A stretch of 64,000 nucleotides of DNA, from contig CAKSHP010000001.1 of assembly GCA_934457145.1 (NCBI GenBank), positions 124,001 through 188,000 on the forward strand. The letters are read 5' to 3'. Under the pieces are notes generated by a model, which saw only the letters and a program-made list of their open reading frames with translations, was not told the origin of the DNA and did no database searches. The DNA comes from an uncultured Clostridia bacterium. GTDB taxonomy: Bacteria > Bacillota > Clostridia > UBA1381 > UMGS1253. This document shows, piece by piece, positions 1 through 7,333 of this stretch. The position numbers were made by a program, and so were the translations under genes. Positions within the stretch are counted from its first letter, which is position 1, and each line of letters opens with the position of its first letter.

Positions 1-5
1 TTATT

Positions 6-731
6 TTAAAGACCTATAATCATTTTTCTTTTCCGCAGTATGGAAAGAAAACGCTCAAGGTTTAGGTTTGCTATAAGTTCCTGCGGAAAATCAATCTGTT
101 TAAGCATTGACACTGCCTCAGAAAAATTTCCCACGCTTTGCGAGAAATGTGCGTCGGAGCCGACAACAACATAAACTCCCATCTCGGCGCATTTTTTTGC
201 TATATTGATGCAGTTTTGAATACTGCCCTTTCTTATAAGATGCGAATTGTTGTTAATTTCAATCATCTTATGTTCTTTTTTTGCCTTTTCAAGCACGGCG
301 GCTATATTGTATTCGTAGTCGGGAGAGCCGCTGTGGCCTATAATATCGACATACGGATTATCCAAAACATTTAAATATGCCTGCGTGTGTGCCTTTTTGT
401 TTATCGGTTCAAACAAATCCCTGTGTATTGAAGCAATTACAACGTCAAGCGATGATAAAACGTCCGGCGGCAAGTCTATATTGCCCGCAGTATCTAATAT
501 GTTTACTTCTGCGCCGATTAAAACCTTAACGCCGTTTACCGTGCGGGGGATGTTTTTTGCGGCGTTTAAAAAATGCCACATATGGGGCGAATCGGGCATT
601 GCCGGCGCATGGTTTGTCATTGCTATTGCCTCAAGGCCGATTTCCTTTGCATGTCTGATGTTTTCTTCAAGGGTTGAATAAGCATGAGACGATGCGGTAG
701 TGTGAGTGTGTGTATCTACTAAAATTTTCAT
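6..731 (-). CDS. PHP-domain phosphatase/phosphoesterase (YcdX-like)
   Basis: Metal-dependent hydrolase of the PHP superfamily, 241 aa, a usual length for YcdX-type phosphatases. Metal-binding motifs are visible in order: DTHTH at residues 6-10, H41, E74, H103, H133 and the closing GSDAH at 191-195. These fit the trinuclear zinc site of this family. No signal peptide, so cytoplasmic. The substrate cannot be inferred; family members hydrolyse small phosphate esters. An AAAGGC ribosome site lies about 8 bases before the ATG. It follows hprK by 44 bases on the same strand, so the two are probably cotranscribed. A second, different PHP protein lies at 13491-14195. The family is clear, the substrate is not. 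Confidence 0.85.
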   Translation of the reverse strand: MKILVDTHTHTTASSHAYSTLEENIRHAKEIGLEAIAMTNHAPAMPDSPHMWHFLNAAKNIPRTVNGVKVLIGAEVNILDTAGNIDLPPDVLSSLDVVIASIHRDLFEPINKKAHTQAYLNVLDNPYVDIIGHSGSPDYEYNIAAVLEKAKKEHKMIEINNNSHLIRKGSIQNCINIAKKCAEMGVYVVVGSDAHFSQSVGNFSEAVSMLKQIDFPQELIANLNLERFLSILRKRKMIIGL

Positions 732-775
732 TTTTTTAGCCTTTCTGTCTGCAAACTAAGCAGAATATTTGCTGT

Positions 776-1714
776 TTACTCGTCTTTTCCGAGCTGATTT
801 GTAAGACGGTTGTTTAATTCCTCTGCGGCATTATAGCCCATTCTTTTCTGACGGTTGTTCATTGCCGCAACCTCAACTATAATTGCAAGGTTTCTGCCGG
901 GGCGGACGGGAATTGTGACCGAGGGAATATCTATGCCTAAAATATTTGTGTATTCGTTTTCAAGACCAAGCCTGTCATAACAGCGGGCTTCCTCCCATGG
1001 CTCAAGATGAATAATCATGTCTATTTTTTCGGTTTCCTTAACAGCTCCCATACCGAAAAGACGGCGGATATCAACTATTCCGATACCTCTTATTTCTATA
1101 AAGTGCCTTATAATTTCGGGTGCGGAACCGACTAAGGTTTTGTCGGACACTCTTTTTATTTCAACTGCGTCGTCTGCAACAAAACGGTGACCTCTTTTAA
1201 CAAGCTCCACTGCCGTTTCGCTTTTGCCGACTCCGCTTTCTCCTAAAATCAGCACGCCCTCGCCGTGTACCTCAACCAACACGCCGTGGCGGGTGATTCT
1301 CGGCGCAAGCCTTATATTTAAATAGCTTATAAGGGCGCTCATAAACGCCGATGTGTTTGCTCCGCTTCTTAAAATTGAAACGTCAAACTTTTTGGCAGCT
1401 TCCAGAAGCTCGGGAAAAACCTCGAGCGATCTTGTTACAACAATAACAGGAATTTTTGTTGACAAAAGCTTTTCAAAGCAGTTTGTACGCTCCTCGGCAG
1501 AAAGACGGCGCAGATATGAGATTTCAACCATTCCCAGTATCTGAATACGCGCCTCGCCGAAATAGTCAAAAAAGCCGACTATCTGCATACCCGGGCGGTT
1601 AACTTCGCTTGTTGTGACCATAACATCTTCAAAGTCGTTTGATTTATAAACGGTTTCCAAATCAAACTCCTGTGCCACATCTTTTAAGGGCAAAACAAAT
1701 TTTTCATTGCTCAT
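776..1714 (-). CDS. hprK: HPr kinase/phosphorylase
   Basis: Bifunctional kinase/phosphorylase acting on Ser46 of the phosphotransferase protein HPr; in Firmicutes it controls carbon catabolite repression through CcpA. The protein is 312 aa, the usual length. An N-terminal domain (about 1-130) is followed by the kinase domain with the P-loop GESGVGKS at 158-165 and the HprK signature around 202-224 (IEIRGIGIVDIRRLFGMGAV). I chose the ATG at 1714 over an in-frame start at 1777, because AAAGGA lies 9 bases upstream and the family starts here. It has its own strong promoter at 1766-1794 and is followed by the PHP gene. Its presence implies PTS-linked control of the sugar genes in this genome. Confidence 0.96.
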   Translation of the reverse strand: MSNEKFVLPLKDVAQEFDLETVYKSNDFEDVMVTTSEVNRPGMQIVGFFDYFGEARIQILGMVEISYLRRLSAEERTNCFEKLLSTKIPVIVVTRSLEVFPELLEAAKKFDVSILRSGANTSAFMSALISYLNIRLAPRITRHGVLVEVHGEGVLILGESGVGKSETAVELVKRGHRFVADDAVEIKRVSDKTLVGSAPEIIRHFIEIRGIGIVDIRRLFGMGAVKETEKIDMIIHLEPWEEARCYDRLGLENEYTNILGIDIPSVTIPVRPGRNLAIIVEVAAMNNRQKRMGYNAAEELNNRLTNQLGKDE

Positions 1715-1765
1715 AAGCTCAATCCTTTCACAAGTCTGATTATGTTTTGTACCTATACAGCCTTT

Positions 1766-1794
1766 ATTATACACCAAAACAGACTTGTTGTAAA
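1766..1794 (-). promoter_or_regulatory. SigA-type promoter of hprK
   Basis: On the minus strand TTTACA (1789-1794) is followed after 17 bases by a perfect TATAAT (1766-1771). Transcription would start near 1759, giving a leader of about 45 bases before the hprK ATG at 1714. It therefore separates hprK from rlmB, although readthrough is possible. Confidence 0.8.
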
Positions 1795-1832
1795 CAATTT
1801 AAAGTAAATATATTGCAAATTTTTATCTTTGT

Positions 1833-2591
1833 CTATCTTCTTTGTCTTGTTGCTTCATACATCAAAAGCGCGCCGGCAACGGAGGCGTTTAAGCTGTTTA
1901 TATGGCCCTTCATCGGTATACGCACGCAAAAATCGCATTTTTCTTTAACAAGTCTTCCCATACCCTCACCCTCGGAGCCGATAACAATTGCAAGTGCGCC
2001 CTTTAGATTTGCGTCATACATTTCATATTCGCCCGAAGCGTCCGTGCCGCAAATCCAAACGCCTTCTTTTTTTAAGGCTTCAATCGTCTGGGCAAGGTTT
2101 GTCACTTTGCAGATTCTCATATATTCGGTTGCACCTGCGGCGGCTTTTGCGCATGCTGCCGACAGTCCGACGCTTCTGTGCTTCGGAATTATAACGCCGT
2201 GTGCTCCGCAGCATTCGGCGGTTCTTATAATAGAGCCTAAGTTATGCGCGTCGTTTAAGCAGTCGCATATTATTATGAGCGGATCTTCGTTTTGCTCTTT
2301 TGCATAGTTTAAAATATCTTTAACCGAAACATAGGAGGCTGCGGCTGTGTATGCGATAACGCCCTGGTGCGCGCCCGTTTGGCTTATCTGGTCAAGCTTT
2401 GCCCTTTCGGCAAACGATACAAGAATTTTCTTTTCCTTTGCCATGGCAATGATTTTTGAAACAGAGCCTTTGTTTTCGCCTTTTGAAATTAATATTTTAT
2501 CTATCTGACGCCCGGATTTTAACGCTTCAATCACGGGGTTTCTGCCCTCTAAGATATCATCTCTTAAAGCAGCGTCTTCATTGTTTTTCAT
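1833..2591 (-). CDS. rlmB: 23S rRNA guanosine-2'-O-methyltransferase (TrmH/SpoU family)
   Basis: SAM-dependent 2'-O-methyltransferase of the SPOUT class, most like RlmB, which methylates a guanosine in domain V of 23S rRNA. It has 252 aa. A substrate-binding domain fills about 10-85 (ILEGRNPVIEAL), and then come the three SPOUT motifs: NLGSIIRTAECCGA (117-130), IVIGSEGEGMG (202-212) and the knot motif SLNASVAGALLMYE (233-246). AAAGGA lies 10 bases before the ATG. It sits 118 bases after lysC with a weak hairpin between, so it may be a separate unit. A TrmH-type tRNA enzyme is the alternative; the N-terminal L30e-like domain favours RlmB. Confidence 0.9.
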   Translation of the reverse strand: MKNNEDAALRDDILEGRNPVIEALKSGRQIDKILISKGENKGSVSKIIAMAKEKKILVSFAERAKLDQISQTGAHQGVIAYTAAASYVSVKDILNYAKEQNEDPLIIICDCLNDAHNLGSIIRTAECCGAHGVIIPKHRSVGLSAACAKAAAGATEYMRICKVTNLAQTIEALKKEGVWICGTDASGEYEMYDANLKGALAIVIGSEGEGMGRLVKEKCDFCVRIPMKGHINSLNASVAGALLMYEATRQRR

Positions 2592-2638
2592 TTGGTTTTT
2601 ATCCTTTCAGGTAAAATTTTTATATATCAGACAAATTT

Positions 2639-2690
2639 TTTGTATATACAAACTTAGGCAAAACACAGCTTTGCCGCGTTTTGCCTTTTG
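2639..2690 (-). terminator. Weak hairpin and palindrome between lysC and rlmB
   Basis: A 9-bp inverted repeat, AGGCAAAAC...GTTTTGCCT, lies just downstream of lysC on the minus strand but lacks a clean T-run, so it would be a poor terminator. Next to it is a perfect 14-bp palindrome, TTTGTATATACAAA (2639-2652), which could be an operator or the stem of the rlmB leader. No convincing promoter for rlmB was found here. Confidence 0.35.
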
Positions 2691-2709
2691 CAAAAATATA
2701 TTTTAAATT

Positions 2710-3927
2710 TTATTTTATGTTTGACATATCAAACTGGTCATGGATTGCCACAACGGCTTTTTCGGCGTCTTTCCGGTCGATAAGAACCGACACTTTAATC
2801 TCGCTTGTTGCAATCATGTGTATGTTTATATGAGCCTTATATAAAGCTTCGAACATGCCCGACGCAACACCGGGGTTTGTAACCATTCCGGCACCGACAA
2901 TGGATACTTTTGAAACATTGCTGTCCCAAACGATATCTTTTGCGCCGATAACGGCTTCGTTGTCTTTTAAAACTTTCAGTGCGTCGTCAAGGTTTGACTC
3001 GGCAACCGTAAAGCTTATATCTTTTGTTCCGCTTCTGCCAACGGACTGAATAATTAAATCCACATTTATGTTATGCTTTGCAAGCAGCGAGAAAGTCTGG
3101 AACGCTTTCCCGGGAGTGTCCTCCACCTCTATAAGAGAAATTCTTGCAGTATCGTTATCGCGTGTTACGCCTCTTACCAACATTTTTTCCACGTTGCTTA
3201 CCTCCTTGACAATTGTGCCGCTAGCCTTGTGCAGACTTGAAAGCACCATAAGTTTAACATTATATTTTTTTGCCATTTCAACCGAGCGGTTGTTTAAAAC
3301 GTTTGCTCCGAGACTTGCAAGCTCAAGCATTTCATCATATGAAATTTCGTCAAGCTTTGCAGCCGTTTTCACAATTCTCGGATCGGTTGTGTACACGCCG
3401 TCGACATCTGTGTATATTTCGCAAACATCTGCTCCGAGCGCCGCAGCAAGAGCAACTGCACTTGTGTCGCTTCCGCCTCTGCCGAGAGTTGTTATATCGT
3501 CATATTTATTTATTCCCTGAAATCCCGCAACAACAACTATGTTTCTTTTGCCGAGTTCAAGCTCAAGTCTTTCGGTGTTGATTTTTGCAAGACGGGCTAT
3601 GCCGTAGTTTGCATTGGTTGTCATTCCCGCCTGCCAGCCGGTAAGCGATATAACCGGAAATCCCAAAGACTCTATCGCCATTGCAAGAAGCGAAATTGAA
3701 ATCTGTTCGCCTGTTGACAAAAGCATATCCATTTCTCTTTTCGACGGTTTTTTGTTAATTTCTTTTGCTTTTTCGATTAAATCGTCGGTTGTGTCGCCCT
3801 GAGCCGATACAACAACGACAACGTCGTTTCCCTGTTTGTAAGTGTCTGTTATTGTTTTTGCAACGTTAAACACTCTCTCGGCATTTGCAACCGAGCTGCC
3901 GCCAAATTTCTGAACAATTAAACCCAC
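2710..3927 (-). CDS. lysC: Aspartate kinase
   Basis: Phosphorylates L-aspartate, the first step to lysine, threonine and methionine. It is 405 aa, as for monofunctional class aspartokinases with two C-terminal ACT domains. The kinase signature KFGGSSV is at residues 7-13, and the catalytic region continues to about 245. The two ACT domains (about 265-405) are the likely site of feedback inhibition. The start is GTG at 3927, with AAGGAGG eight bases upstream; no in-frame ATG fits better. It follows hom by 23 bases and both lie downstream of pheB, so all three probably share one message. An internal start giving a separate regulatory subunit (as in Bacillus lysC) is possible but was not established. 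Confidence 0.95.
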   Translation of the reverse strand: MGLIVQKFGGSSVANAERVFNVAKTITDTYKQGNDVVVVVSAQGDTTDDLIEKAKEINKKPSKREMDMLLSTGEQISISLLAMAIESLGFPVISLTGWQAGMTTNANYGIARLAKINTERLELELGKRNIVVVAGFQGINKYDDITTLGRGGSDTSAVALAAALGADVCEIYTDVDGVYTTDPRIVKTAAKLDEISYDEMLELASLGANVLNNRSVEMAKKYNVKLMVLSSLHKASGTIVKEVSNVEKMLVRGVTRDNDTARISLIEVEDTPGKAFQTFSLLAKHNINVDLIIQSVGRSGTKDISFTVAESNLDDALKVLKDNEAVIGAKDIVWDSNVSKVSIVGAGMVTNPGVASGMFEALYKAHINIHMIATSEIKVSVLIDRKDAEKAVVAIHDQFDMSNIK

Positions 3928-3950
3928 TTTGATTGCCTCCTTAAAATTAT

Positions 3951-5150
3951 TTATGCCATAACTCTTATGCAGCTTATTTTTTCAATACCTGCGCCGTTTA
4001 ATTTTTTATCTAAAATTTCTTCTTTTTCCTCGTTTGTTATAAAGCACTTGTCGCAGCCGTCTATAAACTCGGCGCCTTCAAATATTTTGCCTGCCTTTGC
4101 GCGGCAAGGTTCTTTCGTGCGGACAAAAAGCTTAATCGGAGCCTGTTTGTAATCAAGCACGTAATCATCTTCCGACTTGGTCCAGACATAATTTTTATTT
4201 TTGCTTCCGCGCACAATATCTATAACATCGCCCATAACTGCGCTTGCCGTCGGAAGTTTGCCGGCGCCCGGTCCGTAAAACATAACGTCGCCTATTGCGT
4301 CGCCGCGAACCATTATTGCGTTAAACACGCCGTCCACTCCGGAAAGCGGGCTTATCTCGGGAACAAGCATCGGAGATACTCTGCATAAAACATGCTCGCC
4401 TATGCGTTTTGTGTAGCCTATAAGCTTTATAACATAGCCGAATTTTTCCGCAGCCGCAACATCGTCTAAGGAGATGTTTGTTATGCCCTCGGTGTGTACG
4501 CGTGAAACGTCGACTGCTTTTCCGAATGCAAGAGACGATAAAATGCATATTTTTCTTGCTGCGTCATGACCTTCAACGTCCGCTGCGGGATTTTTTTCCG
4601 CATAGCCTTTTTCCTGGGCTTTTTTAAGAGCGTCTTCAAAGGTTGAAGAATCCTTTATCATCTTAGTTAAAATATAGTTTGTTGTTCCGTTTAAAATTCC
4701 GAAAATTTCAATAACCTCGTTTGCCGCAAGACACTCGTGAAGCGGACGGATAATCGGAATACCGCCGCCGACGCTTGCCTCAAACATATAGTTCACGTCT
4801 TTTTGTTTGGCAATGTCTAAAAGCTCGGTGCCGTGAACGGCAACAAGTTCTTTGTTGCTTGTGACAACGCTTTTGCCTGATAAAAGCAGCTTTTTTGTGA
4901 ATTCATAGGCAGGCTTTGTTCCGCCCATTGTTTCAACAACGATTGAGATTTCGTCATCGTTTAGTATGTCTTCGAAATTTTTAGTGAATATTTCTTTTCT
5001 CGGGTGATCGTTAAATTCCCTTAAGTCCAGAATGCGCTTTACACACACTTTCTTCCCGCTGCGTTTTTCAATTCCGTCGGTGTTTTTATCGGCTATTTCA
5101 TAAACTCCCGAGCCGACAACCCCGTAGCCCATTATTGCAATATTTATCAT
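3951..5150 (-). CDS. hom: Homoserine dehydrogenase
   Basis: Reduces aspartate semialdehyde to homoserine with NAD(P)H, committing carbon to threonine and methionine. At 399 aa it has the three usual parts: a Rossmann domain with GYGVVGSG near residues 8-15, the catalytic domain with FEASVGGGIPIIRPL and the GILNGTTNYI motif, and a C-terminal ACT-like region that may bind threonine. I prefer the ATG at 5150 to that at 5159: GGAAGG directly abuts the upstream ATG but lies 9 bases from the downstream one. It is the middle gene of pheB-hom-lysC. Confidence 0.95.
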   Translation of the reverse strand: MINIAIMGYGVVGSGVYEIADKNTDGIEKRSGKKVCVKRILDLREFNDHPRKEIFTKNFEDILNDDEISIVVETMGGTKPAYEFTKKLLLSGKSVVTSNKELVAVHGTELLDIAKQKDVNYMFEASVGGGIPIIRPLHECLAANEVIEIFGILNGTTNYILTKMIKDSSTFEDALKKAQEKGYAEKNPAADVEGHDAARKICILSSLAFGKAVDVSRVHTEGITNISLDDVAAAEKFGYVIKLIGYTKRIGEHVLCRVSPMLVPEISPLSGVDGVFNAIMVRGDAIGDVMFYGPGAGKLPTASAVMGDVIDIVRGSKNKNYVWTKSEDDYVLDYKQAPIKLFVRTKEPCRAKAGKIFEGAEFIDGCDKCFITNEEKEEILDKKLNGAGIEKISCIRVMA

Positions 5151-5211
5151 ATATTTCATCCTTCCCGCATGAAGATTTTATTTGTTTACATTTTGCCGCG
5201 TTTAAGGCGCA

Positions 5212-5655
5212 TTATTCGCCGGAGGTTATTTCCGCTTTTTTAACGGCTTCTATTGCACGCAGCTTTTTTAAAAGAAGGCTTGCGCTTATGTCCATGCCCT
5301 CAATTCTCAGGCTTATGGTTATAATTGCGCCGCCGTCTACCGGAATTGTCTGGTTAATGGTCAGCACATTGGTCTTTGCCGAGGCAAGCACTTTTAATAT
5401 ATGCGACAGAACCCCCGGTCTGTCGGCAACTTCAAAAAAAAGAGTTATTATGCTGTTTTTCCCGGCTTCTTCAACCGGAAACACACAGTCTTTATATTTA
5501 TAAAACGCGGAGCGGCTTATTTTAAGCTTTTCCGCAGCTTCGCTTGCGGTTTTGCATTTGCCCGATTTTAAAAGCCTTTTTGCATCTAACACTTTTTTAA
5601 AAATCTCGGGCAGAATTTTAGAGTCCACAAGGAAATACACGGTGTCGTCTTTCAC
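5212..5655 (-). CDS. pheB: ACT domain protein, PheB/UPF0735 family
   Basis: A 147-aa protein of the PheB family, often found before hom in Firmicutes. The first 70 residues hold an N-terminal segment and a small helix-turn-helix-like stretch (ASEAAEKLKISRSAFYKYKD). The second half is an ACT domain (SIITLFFEVADRPGVLSHIL onward), which usually senses an amino acid. The start is GTG at 5655: GGAGG lies 11 bases upstream and the resulting length and N-terminus match the family, whereas the longer frame to 5742 would run into the promoter. Old literature links the name to chorismate mutase or phenylalanine synthesis, but the actual role is uncertain; position suggests a regulatory role in aspartate-family synthesis. 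Confidence 0.85.
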   Translation of the reverse strand: MKDDTVYFLVDSKILPEIFKKVLDAKRLLKSGKCKTASEAAEKLKISRSAFYKYKDCVFPVEEAGKNSIITLFFEVADRPGVLSHILKVLASAKTNVLTINQTIPVDGGAIITISLRIEGMDISASLLLKKLRAIEAVKKAEITSGE

Positions 5656-5712
5656 AAAAACATCAGCCTCCGTTTTGTGCGCTTGTGACGCACATTTGTC
5701 CTCTCGCAAAAG

Positions 5713-5742
5713 ATAATAACATAAAAACCACATGAATGTCAA
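5713..5742 (-). promoter_or_regulatory. Promoter of the pheB-hom-lysC operon
   Basis: A minus-strand TTGACA (5737-5742) with an 18-base spacer and TATTAT (5713-5718). The leader to the pheB GTG would be about 50 bases, too short for a lysine riboswitch or T-box. The AT-rich stretch between here and 5836 must also carry the plus-strand promoter of the divIVA-like gene, for which I see no clear hexamers. Confidence 0.75.
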
Positions 5743-5835
5743 GGATTTTAGACAATTTTTTTGCGCAAAAAATAAAGGACTTTAAATTTTAGTGTAGAAA
5801 TTATACAAGTAAGGCTGTTTTGGGAGGAATTTTTA

Positions 5836-6450
5836 ATGGATACCAACAAAAAATTTTCAATCGCTCTTTTCGGGTTTTCCAAAAAGAAGGTTAATGAATA
5901 TATTTTAGAATTGTGCAAAGATTTTTCGCAGCAGATAGAAGAGCTTAAAGGCAAGTGTGAGAAATATGAAAAAAGCATTGCCGAAAAGGACGAAAAAATT
6001 GCCGGGCTTGACCGCGAGCGCATGCATATTGCGGAAACTCTTTTAAAATCTAAATGCGAGGCGGATAAAATTTTGTCCGACGCACAGGAGCAGGCGGCAA
6101 AAATTACGCAGGATGTGCAAAATCAGGCAGAAACGATTTTGTCTGATGCAAAGAAAAATGCCGAGGAGCTTGTCATGCAGGCGCAAAGCGAGGCAAACCA
6201 TGAAAAGCTTGAGGGAAAAAGAGCTGTTTCCGAGCTTGAAAAGCAAAAAGCATATGTTGCACAGTGCATAAATTCGTTAAAGCTTGATGTGCTTTCGGCA
6301 TATGAGGTGTATATGTTAAAGCTTGAAAAATCAATGCAGCACAGCGGAGTTATAGAAGCAAAGGACGAATGTATAGAGGTTTTGCCAAACGGCGAAGAAA
6401 ATGAAAATAAAAAGGAAAGCGAAGATAATTTAGAAGAGACTAATGCTTAA
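5836..6450 (+). CDS. DivIVA-like coiled-coil protein
   Basis: 204 aa. The N-terminus (FSIALFGFSKKKVNEYILELCKDF, residues 7-30) resembles the membrane-curvature-sensing DivIVA domain, in which a hydrophobic turn and a GY/GF-x-x-x-V-x-x-[FY] motif lead into a coiled coil. A heptad-rich Glu/Lys/Ala/Gln region spans about 30-160, and the tail is acidic (ENENKKESEDNLEETNA). Such proteins mark poles or division sites and recruit cell-envelope machinery. GGGAGG lies 8 bases before the ATG. It is the first gene of a tight run with yycI-like, ygiQ, folD and rsmG. A GpsB-type role is possible, but it is longer than GpsB. Confidence 0.65.
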   Translation: MDTNKKFSIALFGFSKKKVNEYILELCKDFSQQIEELKGKCEKYEKSIAEKDEKIAGLDRERMHIAETLLKSKCEADKILSDAQEQAAKITQDVQNQAETILSDAKKNAEELVMQAQSEANHEKLEGKRAVSELEKQKAYVAQCINSLKLDVLSAYEVYMLKLEKSMQHSGVIEAKDECIEVLPNGEENENKKESEDNLEETNA

Positions 6451-6476
6451 ATAAAAGATATGAAGGAGTGTGCAAA

Positions 6477-7310
6477 ATGGATTGGTCAAAAGCAAAAAGC
6501 TGGCTTATAGTTTTGTTTGCCGCGCTTAACGTATTTTTGATTATAATGCTTGTGTCCGCTGTGCGACACTCTTCAACCGTTGATAAAAACACTATATTAA
6601 AAACCGTGTCTGTTTTAAAGGAAAACGGCATAGAAGTAACAGCATCGCAGATACCCGATAAAATTCCGAGACTAAACAGCGTTGAGGTTAAAAATGCGGT
6701 TTCAAGCAAGGAAGAGTTTGCCTTGCGCGTATTAAAAGACGGATTTGAAAAACAGGGCGCAAACAGGTATGTTTCAAAAACGAAAACAAAAACGCTTTCT
6801 TTTGAGCAAAGCAAATTCATATACACAGACTCTGCCCCGTCGGATAACGGTTTAAACATAACAAAAAAAACCGCGCCGTCGGCAGCGATTTCATTTTTAA
6901 ACGAAATAGGAATAACAACCGATTCCGCCGTTTATGAAACGGTTTTGACCGACAGTGGATTTTGCGTTAATTTCAGTCAGAAGCTTGATAAATACCCTCT
7001 TTTTGATTCGCATATTGAAGTGAAACTGTCGGAAAAAGGGGTTTTGTCGGCTGAGGGAAACTGGTTTGTGCCCTCATATGATCAGGATAATGTTAAAAGC
7101 GCAGCTTCAAGAGTGAGCTCTGCGGCGAGCGCCGCAATTGAGTTTATTTCAAATGAGCAGCGAATAAAAAACGGTTCCGACAAAATAAGTGAAATATCTT
7201 TGGGATACGCTGCCGGCGATGAAGAAGAATACCGCGCTCTTGCAACGGCGGTGCCTGTGTGGCAGATTAAAACGACGGACGGAAATGTTTATTATTTTGA
7301 CGCACATTGA
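6477..7310 (+). CDS. YycI-like membrane-anchored regulatory protein
   Basis: 277 aa with one N-terminal membrane anchor (about 8-28, SWLIVLFAALNVFLIIMLVSA) and an extracytoplasmic remainder. The opening MDWSKAKSWLIVLF matches the characteristic start of YycI, a partner of YycH that restrains the cell-wall kinase WalK (YycG). The start at 6477 is chosen over 6468 because AAGGAG lies 8 bases upstream. No walRK or yycH is next to it, which is unusual because yycI normally sits in the wal operon; here it is 26 bases after a divIVA-like gene. Function as a wall-stress sensor component is inferred. Confidence 0.65.
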   Translation: MDWSKAKSWLIVLFAALNVFLIIMLVSAVRHSSTVDKNTILKTVSVLKENGIEVTASQIPDKIPRLNSVEVKNAVSSKEEFALRVLKDGFEKQGANRYVSKTKTKTLSFEQSKFIYTDSAPSDNGLNITKKTAPSAAISFLNEIGITTDSAVYETVLTDSGFCVNFSQKLDKYPLFDSHIEVKLSEKGVLSAEGNWFVPSYDQDNVKSAASRVSSAASAAIEFISNEQRIKNGSDKISEISLGYAAGDEEEYRALATAVPVWQIKTTDGNVYYFDAH

Positions 7311-7333
7311 TTTTTAAGAAACGGAGATTTTTA

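Noticed and set aside
138..681. Plus-strand frames opposite the first PHP gene
   Set aside because: Shadow frames; the minus-strand protein has full PHP metal-site motifs.
1715..1777. Longer hprK start at 1777
   Set aside because: It lies at or upstream of the mapped promoter's transcript start and lacks homology; 1714 fits better.
5656..5742. Lysine riboswitch or T-box ahead of pheB-hom-lysC
   Set aside because: The leader is only ~50 bases and lacks the needed structure.
7307..7333. Extended start of ygiQ overlapping yycI-like
   Set aside because: The ATG at 7334 has the ribosome site and matches the family start.
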